Source: Anoplopoma fimbria
Taxonomy: Eukaryota; Chordata; Actinopteri; Perciformes; Anoplopomatidae
Direction of reading: 5' to 3'
DNA length: 64,000 bases
NCBI RefSeq assembly: GCF_027596085.1
Contig: NC_072450.1
Location: 26,913,223 to 26,977,222 of the forward strand
Below are positions 36,329-46,465 of this stretch, in pieces; the stretch's first letter is position 1, and each line of letters begins with the position of its first letter. A program made the translations under genes and the position numbers. The notes beneath the pieces were generated by a model, which was given only the letters and a program-made list of their open reading frames with translations, made no database searches and was not told the DNA's origin.

Positions 36329-38367
36329 TGGAAAGACAACCTATTACATCTCTATGTTGAGCTACCATGATGGATGTTCTGCATCTTACAGGATGAAACC
36401 TCCCTCTTAACAATGCATCCCTGATTCACCGTGCAACAGTAAAAATCAATGGCATAGTTATGCTGAGTGGAATTGACTGAGTGTGAAATTGCAATCAAAC
36501 AGCAACTATTACCCTCGCCCAAATAGATACTACAGAGATAAATGATGTTTACAAACCCGAAAATTGTTATATTACTTGTTTCAGTTGGATCTTATCATGG
36601 AAAAATGTTCCTCTCGTGAAATGTAATTTGGCTCCCTACTTGAGAGAGTAATGCATTTTCAGAGGCAGAATTCGATCACTATTTGTAAGCGATGTTAAGC
36701 CTAGATTTATCAAATCGAATGGAGAAATGTCAGATTCTTTTTCAAAACCACTTTTCCAAGTTGCCTATTTTCTCAGATCAATGCCCATTTGACCTTGTTG
36801 CATTTCATTTTTTCCTGTTTCTCAAAGCCTTTGAAGAAGGAATGTCAAATATCCAACTAAATACATGTTTTCTACTCCTGAATTCTGTCAGTGGGTTTGG
36901 CAGACTGGCACAATAAAGGGTTTCAAATGCTGCAACACTGAATTGGAAAATGTGTGACAATGATGACATCAACAACTGTGACAAACCTGTAACAACAGCC
37001 AGACAAAACACCTCTTAGAAGGAACCAATTAAACCTTTCGAGATTTCAATTACCACCTCAATGGGCTTTTCGAGATCAATAACGGAGCGTGAATCTTGAC
37101 GAGGCGATCGAGGCTACGGGGGTTGGGGCTCTTACCGCTCCATCAGTTTAGAGCAGCGGACGCCGTTGCTGTCGTGGACACGTTCCCCTGGCGATGGCAC
37201 CTGTGTGCGATGGGATGAATATTCATTTAGTTTCCCCTGTGTTGCTGTAAACTGATATCAAAAGATGTGCGTCCTACATGAGCTATCACTAGGGGTTAAG
37301 AGATCAAATAAGCACGGCGGCACCGAGACAAGATTATAAAGTGTCACACGGCGCCTCCTTGGCCCGCTACCCTTCTTAATTTTTCCTCCTCCTCCGCCTC
37401 GTCCTACAGTGTCTCGTTCAGGAAGAATATGAACTGGGAAAGGATTCAACGCGCAGAGCTCTCCCGAGCATGCTAATCTAAAACAACACTGCATCTGGCC
37501 AACGCGTTTTATTCCCTCCCAACCGAGGCGTGCTGAAGATGCGAGATGGGGCTCTGCAGATCTCATCACTTAGTGAAGGTTGTGGCCCTGCATCTACAGC
37601 CCCCACCACCATTCCCCCCCGCACAGATTCCTATCACTTCCACCCTCAAATTGGAAGTGACAGGCCACTCAAGCAGAGGTGTCTCCCCCCCCCCCCCATC
37701 AGCGGCCATGCATCTCCACTCAGAGCTGTCAGCCTGATTATATATCAGGAGGATGGAAGGGAGGGAGAGGTTCGGGGGGGAAACCTAAGGAAAGAAGATG
37801 TCCAGCTGGAGACGGACCGCTAAACACGTCGTCTGTCCGGCTGCCGCACATCTGCCAATACGCGTACCACCTGTCCCCGAGGCTGCCACAAAACCAATCT
37901 GTATGTCTCCATCACTCTCCTGCCGTCCTCCAAGAAACTCAGCAAACCACCTCTCCCCTCCGCCTTTCCTCTGGTTTTGCAAAATTACAGCTCTGGTTCT
38001 CTTTGCTGGTTTCTCTCTGTCTCGCTTTTCTGTCTCCCTTTCTTGTGCTTTTTTTTTTTTATCTTCCCCTGTCGCATCCTCAGTGCTTGCTACCTTGAGC
38101 CCAACTCATTTACCAACTTTTCATGCCTGTGGCAGCTCATTACACAGATAGAGCTACCTGTCTTCCCCCGGTTAGACTAGTAGAGCAGCGGTGGTTTTCC
38201 CGGGGATCAAAAGTAGTCTGCTAAGTGATAGGAAGCGTTCAATTATTGGGCGCCTCTGATGCGTCGGAGGCTCCTAACTCTTATATAAAAAGGACAGGGA
38301 AAAAATAAATCATGTTGTTTACTTAAAATGCTGATTTTCGTGTCTCTTTTCTCTTCTCTCTCCCCAG
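36329..38367. promoter_or_regulatory. Upstream intronic DNA of chst8 with a candidate regulatory block
   Basis: About 37080-37260 is unique-looking and includes GGCGATCGAGGCTACGGG, GTGTGCGATGGGATGAATATTCATTTAG-type sequence (TGAATATTCA palindrome) and homeobox-like AT cores. A C-run lies at about 37684-37697. The Ser/Leu/Phe-rich frames at 37679-38180 come from a pyrimidine-rich tract and are not credible genes. Confidence 0.3.
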
Positions 38368-38405
38368 GCGTGAAGCTTAGAAGCTCTCCACGGCAGTCCA
38401 GAGAG
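38368..38405 (+). CDS. chst8: Candidate 38-nt internal coding exon of chst8
   Basis: A pyrimidine-rich tract ending in CTCTCTCCCCAG (AG at 38366-38367) is followed by 38 nt and then a GTACGTG donor (GT at 38406-38407). Two of the three frames contain a stop. The only open frame encodes VKLRSSPRQSRE after a split first codon, and it ends in phase 0, exactly as needed to join the terminal exon at 39745. The split codon would be N+GC, and Gly (G|GC) is possible. The peptide loosely resembles the stem stretch IKFNIRPRQ just after the membrane anchor of human CHST8 as I recall it. The exon lies 1.34 kb before the catalytic exon in the same orientation. It is an inference from splice consensus, frame and position, and no transcript was available. 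Confidence 0.6.
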
Positions 38406-39744
38406 GTACGTGTTTACTCCATTTCTCCCAAAACACAGATCCCGACTGTTATCTATTGCTAGGGTGGGATTGTCAGCCTTGTTCCTTCTCAGCGTGTCTG
38501 ATAGTATCTGTGTAGAGAGGCTGACCTCATACTGTGCATTCAGCCAGTCAGACTTCACAGAGTAAACGGCCCCTGTCGAATCAGGCCTTAGTTCTTCACG
38601 GTGTGATCATACCTAGTTCTTCCACGGTACAAGATTCCATTTTTGTGTTCAACTTTTTGGTTGGTTTGCATCCATTTCTGTTCTGGATGAATGGATGCAA
38701 ACCAGCCTTTCATAAACACATGGATTTATAGTAGGCTCCTTTAATCCATTAGGGTTTTAAAACAATGGTACTTTTGATTATCCATCCCTTTGCATTTTAT
38801 AGCCAGCTAATGTGTTTTTGGACAGTGATTTGCACACACGGAATTCTTGTTATGTTACCGAGCAAAACTCAATTAAAAAGGGAAAAGGGGGGAAGAATTG
38901 TGTCCTTGATTGCCACAACTTGGCATTATAAAGTCACGGACAGCTTCAAGGTTCAGAAAGATGAGATAAGAGGAGAGAGAGAGCGATCATGTTTGACTCC
39001 GAGATGATCCATGATCTAGGTTTCTATGTCAGAGCTAGCAGTACTGTATCTTCTCTCGGCTGACCCCCCCCCCCCCCCTATCTCTCATCTCTGCTGTGAT
39101 CGGCGCCACCAATGAGAGACTTGCATCGGCGCTAACCCCTGACGAACGTGACATCTGGCGTGTTAGGTTGCTGCTCCGTGCTCGCCTTGCACGTTAAAAA
39201 CAGACAGGGAGGAGCCTCTCCCTCCTTTTTTACTCCCCAACCTTACCTTCCAGATGTCCCTGCAGAGGAAAGAATATGGCCATTTACGTCAGGAGGGGGG
39301 GGTGAGCCAAGATTCATGATGGTCTCATCACCTTGTCTGTTGTAAAATTAAAATTATACATGCAGTCCATTGGCTTTATGACGCCATTACGGCGTTTAAT
39401 TGAAATAAAATGTCAAAATGCATAATGGCCTTGGGCATCATCTGATGGTAATCAGGCAGTAGATGATTCTAATTTACATTCCCCATTAGGTGTTTATAAG
39501 ACATTTATTTGGTATTACAGCCCAGTTTATTGGTAGGTCATGGGAGGCATTGGGTACTGTGTGACATTTGCCTGTAACAAAGTTAGACCTTTGTTTGAGG
39601 TGTGGTGAAACAGCACCATCAAGTGGCCTGTGTGAATACTGAAGGCAGTATGAGGGCTTTAATGTGGCTTCTTCTGCTTATTCGGCCCACATGTACCACC
39701 AAGTAGTAATCCTATGTCCTTGCTTCTTGTTCTTTGTTATACAG
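38406..39744 (+). other. Presumed last intron of chst8
   Basis: This is the interval between the proposed 38-nt exon and the catalytic exon. It starts GTACGTG and ends TTTGTTATACAG after a long pyrimidine-rich tract. It holds a C-run at about 39064-39079 and a G-run near 39294-39302. The rest is A/T-rich and shows no mobile element I recognise. A second in-frame AG lies 15 nt downstream of the chosen acceptor (39758-39759), so a form five residues shorter is possible. Confidence 0.5.
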
Positions 39745-40929
39745 ACTCTTTCTACGCAGGACAGAGACAGGGGCAAGTCTGACAATTTTCTTGACCGAAC
39801 CGAAGACATCTTGTCCAGCCCGATCCCTCCGATGCAGTTCCCGCACTTTGAGGCAAGTAAACAGACGGCCACCCCCGGGTCCAGGGAGCAGAATAGACAG
39901 GCTTCCTCCCCAGGATCTCGGGAGCAGGACATCACCTCCGTCCATGTCTCCAAAAGACAACGCAAACTGCTGAAAACAAGTCCCCCAATCCACCACACCA
40001 CGGATAGCGATTCCTCGTCTTCTTCTTCCTCGTCGTCATCCTCCTCCTCGGTTTCCTCCCCTTCTGCCTTGGGCTCCTTCACTCCTGACAGGTGGAAAAA
40101 GCTCGCCGACATTCAGATAGCCCGCCGGCAACTGATGAAGGAGATGTGCGCCAAGTACAAAAGCAGCATCTCCAAGACCATCACGGCTCATCACGTGAAA
40201 AACCTCTTTGTGGAGGACAAGTACAAGCTGCTGTACTGCCAAGTGCCCAAGGCGGGCTGCTCCAACTGGAAGAGGACACTGATCGTGCTTGCGGGGCTGG
40301 CGTCCAATGCCCAGAGCATTCAACACGACACAGTCCACGAGGGCCACTATCTCAGGGAGCTTAACACCTTTGACCGAAAGGGAATCATGCACCGTCTGGA
40401 GACCTACACTAAAGTCATGTTCGTTCGAGAGCCCTTGGAGAGAATGGTGTCGGCTTACAGGGATAAATTTGAGAATCCTAACAACTACTACCACAACCTG
40501 TTCGGGAAACCCATCATCTCAAAGTACAGGGCGAACCCGTCCCCAGAGGCCTTGAAGACGGGCAATGGGGTCACGTTCAAGGAGTTTGTCCAGTACCTGC
40601 TGGATGTCCACCGGCCCGTGGGAATGGATATCCACTGGGACCAGACGAACCAGCTCTGCAACCCTTGTCTTATAGACTACGACTTCATCGGCAAGTTCGA
40701 GAACATGGAGGAGGAGTCCAACTTTCTCTTGCGATTGACTGGCGCACCCCCCAACGTCAAGCTGCCCAGTTTCAAAGACAGGAACCCAGCTGACAAGAGA
40801 ACCTCCACGAACATCACACAAAAATACTTTTCACAGGTAAGCGCGCTGGAGAGACAGCGAATCTATGACTTCTACTACACGGACTACCTGATGTTCAACT
40901 ACACCAAGCCTTTCAAGGATTTATACTGA
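39745..40929 (+). CDS. chst8: Carbohydrate sulfotransferase 8-like, terminal coding exon (catalytic domain)
   Basis: This exon encodes the catalytic part of a Golgi N-acetylgalactosamine 4-O-sulfotransferase, a type II membrane enzyme that moves sulfate from PAPS to terminal GalNAc. In mammals CHST8 acts on N-glycans of pituitary glycoprotein hormones. The open frame runs from 39664 to a TGA at 40927-40929 (421 codons), but its first codon is GTG, and the first ATG (39691) lies in a polypyrimidine tract that reads like an intron end. I therefore start the exon after the AG at 39743-39744. Numbering codons from 39664, the 5'-phosphosulfate motif VPKAGCSNWKR is at 194-204 and the 3'-phosphate motif FVREPLERMVSAYRDKF at 253-269. 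Further family signatures are HRPVGMDIHW (316-325) and IDYDFIGKFE (337-346). N-glycosylation sequons are NIT (383) and NYT (412). A Ser-rich stem (about 111-135) precedes the domain. From memory, the tail FNYTKPFKDLY and the GLAS and LLDVHRPVG stretches fit CHST8 better than CHST9; family membership is near certain and the paralogue somewhat less so. Confidence 0.93.
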   Translation, partial: TLSTQDRDRGKSDNFLDRTEDILSSPIPPMQFPHFEASKQTATPGSREQNRQASSPGSREQDITSVHVSKRQRKLLKTSPPIHHTTDSDSSSSSSSSSSSSSVSSPSALGSFTPDRWKKLADIQIARRQLMKEMCAKYKSSISKTITAHHVKNLFVEDKYKLLYCQVPKAGCSNWKRTLIVLAGLASNAQSIQHDTVHEGHYLRELNTFDRKGIMHRLETYTKVMFVREPLERMVSAYRDKFENPNNYYHNLFGKPIISKYRANPSPEALKTGNGVTFKEFVQYLLDVHRPVGMDIHWDQTNQLCNPCLIDYDFIGKFENMEEESNFLLRLTGAPPNVKLPSFKDRNPADKRTSTNITQKYFSQVSALERQRIYDFYYTDYLMFNYTKPFKDLY

Positions 40930-42705
40930 CCGACTCCTAACTCTTGAGCCACAAGTCACATTCCACATCTGCATCACTACCATGACAGTCATTTTGACAT
41001 AAAGAGGCTATGATCACATGGATCTTTGCCTCTAAGCAGAGACATTGGACAGTCTTCTTGATTCTGCAAAAGCTGCATTTTTATGCATACATTTCTACCA
41101 GATTATCCTCATTTTCAAACAACTATGTGATGGAAAAGTATATCAAATACTCTAAATTGTCCTGAAATGGAAGTTATTTATTAACTACTAGCACATGGTG
41201 AGGTTAAAAGTATAAATGTTATGCTTCTTTAAAAAAAACAAAGTTTATTATTGTTCAACAGGCTTTAAATCATGCTTTACTGTGAGTCAAATAGGATGTG
41301 CAAATGTGTTTTATGGTTTGATTCAACATAGGCGCCAACAGGTGCAATTTAATACAGGTTCTAAACACATTCCTAAAGTCAGAAGTGATTGCATAGCCCA
41401 TATGACCTGCCTTTAGAATCATGATACCAAACATTTATGAATACAGTTGCTTTTGTTGACCTCAGATTAAGATCTGAGTTACCGCCATGTACTGCAATTT
41501 CTTAATTTTGGACTGGCTGCAATTTGAATATTGATTTATTTTAAAATATTTGCATTGACCATTTGACTCACAGCCAGTCTAGGCATCGGTATACCTCTAT
41601 GTATTAATGCATACTAATACAGATATTTCATGTCAATGGTTTTATTGAACATAAACCGGAACACGATGAAACACTATAAATAGTAGAAATCTTTCAAATG
41701 TGTGAAGTGCTGCCCACTTGGAAGCTGTGTGCACCTATTGTAGCAATTTTTGTACTTCTAACTTTTGTCGGGTAGGTTTGTGCTTTGGTCGAACACATAC
41801 ATGTGCTGTGGGTCCCCCATCACTGTGGAGGTACTTTACCTGGGTGGCTGTTGTTAAATGCAGGACATCAAGATAAAGTATCTCCAATGGCCTGTTGGTA
41901 TTACACACTTACTAATCTGTTGACAGCGTTATCAAGAAAATGGGCAATATAAAAGTTGAAAGAAAAAAAACAACACATAAACCGGTGTTTTTGACTTGGA
42001 TTCATCACCATCTAAAACATTTATGATTTGGACATTTTTTTAAAAGAAAAGAGCGCGTCCAAACTTCTCCACCTATCTCACTAAACACCAACTGAACAGC
42101 TATCACTTACAAATCCCACACTGTCAGTTACTCCACATTCTGTATGTATCACATCTATTCAACACCACCATATAGGCCCCCCCCCTGACACTACTGTGTA
42201 CAATTGTATAATGGGCATTCAGATGACTATCTATTTTTCTATGTATTTCTAAAATATATATATATACATCTATATATATATTCAGTGCTTATGGTGAAGG
42301 TATGTTTATTTTCCTTTTTGATGTCAAATTTCTTGTTCTTTCAGTAATAACGGTGTAGAGTTGTTGCGTAACAGAAGAGTTTCTTTCCAAAATATAGAAA
42401 ATGTCCACCAGCTGAAAAACCACAAGTCTATCTCTCAAAAAACTAAATGACTGAAACATTTGGGCTGCCAGGAGATAACTCCGTTAATTGATTCCACTCG
42501 GTGCTTCGAAAGGGGTTGAAGGATTTTATTTTACTTCTTTTGTTTTTCATGAAGATGGATATGCATTTTTGGAAATTATCTCTTTCATGACTTATACCTA
42601 AACTGTTTGGTCTGTCGATGTGAAAATAGACCCTGTACAGATGAGCTGCATTCCACATAGTTACCCATCCTGGCTGAGGACATTTGTACGCTTTTGCAAC
42701 CCCAC

Positions 42706-42719
42706 TGTGTGCGTGTGGG

Positions 42720-42764
<45 letters not shown>

Positions 42765-42783
42765 GTGTGTGTGTGTGTGTGTG
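42706..42783. repeat. (GT)n microsatellite in the putative chst8 3' UTR
   Basis: A roughly 78-bp GT array with a few GC and GG interruptions (near 42711, 42717 and 42760). It lies about 1.8 kb after the chst8 stop codon, so it may be transcribed as a GU-rich RNA tract. Confidence 0.9.
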
Positions 42784-43981
42784 GTACTGAAAGAGATGTT
42801 TGGAAGTTTTACAATCTTTTTTTCCCCCTGCATTTCCCGAAACATCTATAGACACTGCTAAAAGACACAAAGTGAAGGTAAACATGTTTGTAACATTAAC
42901 TGACTGCTTTGTTCTCAATGCACCACCCAACTGGCACTAAAAAGTTTTTTCGTTTTTCTTAATTACGTCTTGACACACATGTAAATGTGCATTGGTGGAA
43001 ACTGCACACAAAAGAAATGTCAATCCTTCGGCCCTGAGCTAACATGTCTACGATACAATAAGATTTATTATAAAGGTAAAAAACAAACAGAACCGTTGAT
43101 CAGATTATCTCGTACTGTAAATCACCAACGTTATATTGAGTGAATGGAAACCTCATGTAAGGTTTCTCCAGATGAAAGTTGAGTTTAAAATCTTCTTAGT
43201 TCACAGTTGAAGCTTCCTGTACAGTGAGTGTGATGTTAACGTGACTACATATGATGACTAGGACACCAAAATGATGAATGCAAATGAGTACATGTAGGGG
43301 TCACATTTACACAGAAATACCTTGAATGAACAGAATACAGAGTAACACTAAGTCTGGCTACGATCAAAGTGGGTAGCAGTATATTTTTTTATAAGGGCAC
43401 GATGCAAAGATGAACTGACCTATAAAGCAGCAGTCACTATTCAGCTATACGCTTTGCAGCTCACTGGAAATGTGTGTTATTGTAACAAAAATACATCATG
43501 AAGACACGTATTTGCCTATGAGTGAGGAGAAATTTATATCGTCCCAACCTATACACACTATAATCAACTTTTCAAGACCTTTAACAATTTTTGGTGGTAG
43601 TACCCTTTACGCGGTGATGGTGATCGTCTGAACTTTTGTGAGTATACTGTGTTGGCTTTTGCAATTCCAAAATCTAATCTTTTGGTCAGATTCTATGTAG
43701 GTATAGCCAATATCTGGCCAAAAACAGCTTACCGCATTATGATGAGTATTACTGCCCCGCCCCGCCCCAGCTAATAGTTTTCTTGGTATGTGGGTGTTCG
43801 GACAGATTTATCAAAAGCGTAACTACAGTAACAAGTGAATGTATAACTGTTTATTGTTGGTGCAAAAGTGTATAAAATATGATCTTAAGCCCTTTGCCTT
43901 ATTTTACACTGCCAATCAAATGGTGTATTTCAGGAAGACATTCTTCAGGAGGTTATTATTTCTGACTGATGAGTGTCTACT

Positions 43982-43987
43982 AATAAA
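43982..43987 (+). terminator. Candidate chst8 polyadenylation signal (AATAAA)
   Basis: The canonical hexamer lies about 3.05 kb after the chst8 stop and is followed within 30 nt by T- and TG-rich sequence. No earlier AATAAA or ATTAAA was noticed between the stop codon and this site, but the scan was by eye. Confidence 0.35.
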
Positions 43988-44005
43988 TTGTCTTTAGCAT
44001 TTTTC

Positions 44006-44254
44006 AATGTAATCTCTTTTCTTCCCCTTTCCTTGCCGTTGCATTGTCAGTTTCATTGTCTCTTGTCCAATGTGGTGTCTGATCATTGAATAGTCTGTTA
44101 ATGAGCTCCAGGATGAGAATGACTAGAATGAGGCTTTGATTTGGCTTATTGTTGATCTGTGTATTTTTATTTTTGCCTATTTCCGTCATGTTTTTGAATG
44201 CATAAACAAAAAAAAAAAAAAAAAACAAACAATATTAACAGTCCGCAGCTATTC
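44006..44254. other. Non-coding, poly-A run
   Basis: Downstream of the proposed poly(A) site; contains a poly-A run at about 44208-44225 and nothing else recognised. Confidence 0.5.
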
Positions 44255-44345
44255 TGCAGGCACAGCGGTGCTTTGAGCTTATGGCTAAAGTCAGCATGCT
44301 AACATGCTCACAATGACAATAACATGGTGATGTCGGATAAACTTT
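44255..44345. repeat. Fragment of a common teleost repeat
   Basis: GTGCTTTGAGCTTATGGCTA, GTCAGCATGCTAACATGCTC and ACAATGACAATAACATGGTG match a widely scattered fish repeat with GCATGCTAACATG units. Only about 90 bp are present; ends uncertain. Confidence 0.5.
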
Positions 44346-45965
44346 TAGCCAGGCTTCGTCAAGTGTGTCGTTGACGAGCAGTTGAGAATTTTTATTTTAT
44401 GTGCTTCTAAAAACCTACTGGGAAAAAGCAGCCCAGCACAACGGAGGAGCCAACGACAGGTGAGCCGTCCCAAAGGGGGACCCCAAAACAGGAGGGTCGT
44501 TTCTAGCGAAGGGTCCCGGTGTGATCGGGACCTTTGCATGTGAATCACTAGCTGATGCTGATTGGAATGTCACTCACTTTGCAGGTATTTATCCAAAGTA
44601 TAGGACAAGTGTCAATTTTAACCTGATGGCGTGGGCTAAAATAAAAAAAAGTCATGGGGATCATCATAGTTATGACAGTTAATAGTTGTTGGAACATTTC
44701 ACTTCAAATGTCAACAGTCATGGTGGTGCAGGAGGAAAAGTAGAATACATTGTCTGGGAACTAAGAATGTCTGTAAAAGATTTTGTGCCAATCCATTCTT
44801 GTAGATTGAGATATTTCACATAATGTTTGGCGGAACGTACACAGCATCTGTCAAAAAGAAACGTTTGAAAAGCGGAGCGCCGGTTCTGCAGTAGCAACGT
44901 TTACAAGATCATTTAGAGTTGCTTGCCTACATTTTCTGTGTTTTACAGGCACAAATACACGTAAATGAGACAATAGATGCTTTTTTTATTGTATTTGTAT
45001 ATGACAAATTATGGTTGTTTCAAACCCCCTCTGTGATCACTCATTTCAAACGTCGATACCGTTGTTTATTCTGTCTGATGATCATACAATAATGATGATA
45101 TCTGCCGCCGCAGCAGCTTGGTAATGTCTGCTGGTCAACACGGTATTTATGAGCTGCGATCAAATTCTCCACTTGTTCTGTTGTCGCAGAACAACACAAG
45201 CAGAAAATTATGTAAATGAGAATAACTATATCAGTGATCACAGAGAGTAGGCAAGATAGTAGTGTCCTCTCTAAACCCCTAACACTGTTTGCTGGTTTTT
45301 GTGTGATGACAAAGTTAGAAACATAAGGTGCGCTTAATTGACTTTCATTTTAAGTCAATTACCAGTAAATACAGGGGTTTTACACACATTTAAAAGTGAA
45401 TTTCATGCTTCAGAGGTGCAAGCCGCTCTGGCAAAAATAGACCATGAAAACAGCGGATTGTGAGACGTTCTGGACACACATGCAGCCATGACGGAGCCAA
45501 AACAAGGTGCAGCCAGATCCTGTTTACACTAAGAATGAACAATTTACTGGTGGTGTTGGAAGAAAATTCAGCGTGAGTCGTCTTCTGTTGACCATGAATG
45601 TTCAAATGGCAATCCTTCCAGTAGTTGTTGAGATATTTGAGTCAGGACGAAAGTGGTGGAGCAGACCAACATGTCATCCATACAGCCGTGCTAATAGCGT
45701 GGCTAAAGATAAGAAGACTGTTACTGGCTAATGCACACAGTGTGAGTGTATCTGATTGGCCCTTAAACAGGGGGAATAGTAAGTGATGGAGAAAAGGATG
45801 GAGACCCACCTTTACTCATCTGTACTGACTCTTACATTTAAAGCAATGCTTACAAAACCCACACATGAGTGCAACATTGTTACATTACTAGCTTACATGC
45901 CAACAACGACAGAGTAAACACTAAATTATACATGTAGAGTAAACGCTACGGCTGGACCCGTTGAA
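44346..45965. other. Non-coding, nothing recognised
   Basis: A/T-rich DNA with no credible frame or repeat family recognised. Confidence 0.5.
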
Positions 45966-46020
45966 TGTATAAAAAATAGACGTAGTCTCTGTGATGTCAC
46001 CTATAGGTTTCTGGAGACAA
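45966..46020. repeat. Short fragment of the repeat family found at 25258-25702
   Basis: TGTATAAAAAATAGACGTAG, TCTCTGTGATGTCACC and AGGTTTCTGGAGAC are the inverse of the right end of the 25.3-25.7 kb repeat (GGTGATGTCACA, GACTACGTCCAC, TTTATACAG). Confidence 0.55.
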
Positions 46021-46465
46021 ATTTTTTTTTTTAACAGTTACAGTCCACAAAGCACTATTAACTTGTAACACATATTGTTTAATAATCTGTCATCCATTCT
46101 TGCTCATTTTTAGATATTTATATATTCTTTGAGATGTTCAATGTAGGTTGTTTTTCTGTGAGTTGCCTTGTGTTGGAGATATCGACTGTAGAGATGTTTG
46201 CTTCCTCTCCACTATAACGGGATTACTGTGACTATTACTCGAAGTAAAACTGCTCTAAACAGGGTCTGTAGTTTGTAGTCGTCTTGAGTGACTCTCTATG
46301 AGCACCACAAGCCGAGTCCCGTTAGGATAAAGAGACATCTCTACGGCTCCAACAATAGGCAACTCACGCCAAAACAAACATCAATAAATAGTACCACAGG
46401 TAAGAGGGAACAATGTGTTTTTTCCCCCATCAATATACGATTGCAAAATCTTTAATTTCTCTTAT
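46021..46465. other. Non-coding, nothing recognised
   Basis: A/T-rich DNA upstream of L2 copy C; no credible open frame. Confidence 0.5.

Larger units (their letters stand above)
40930..44005 (+). other. chst8: Probable chst8 3' untranslated region
   Basis: This stretch follows the chst8 stop codon. It is A/T-rich, has no long open frame and has no recognised mobile element for about 3 kb, unlike the flanking DNA. It contains a GT microsatellite at 42706-42783 and a short TA-rich patch near 42255-42282. The first canonical AATAAA I found by eye is at 43982-43987, followed by T-rich sequence. The length is inferred; a shorter UTR using a variant signal is possible. Confidence 0.4.

Noticed and set aside
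37679..38180. Plus-strand frames ending in Leu/Phe/Ser-rich peptide as the missing chst8 anchor exon
   Set aside because: The hydrophobic stretch arises from a CT/T-rich tract and lacks a suitable donor and phase. It does not resemble the family's anchor.
39664..39744. N-terminal part of the long chst8 frame as a real membrane anchor
   Set aside because: The frame begins with GTG, and the hydrophobic peptide is the translation of a polypyrimidine tract leading to an acceptor AG. It looks like intron sequence.
39678..40494. Minus-strand open frames opposite the chst8 exon (39678-40112, 40036-40494)
   Set aside because: They are shadows of the coding strand; the Glu/Asp-rich run mirrors the poly-Ser codons.
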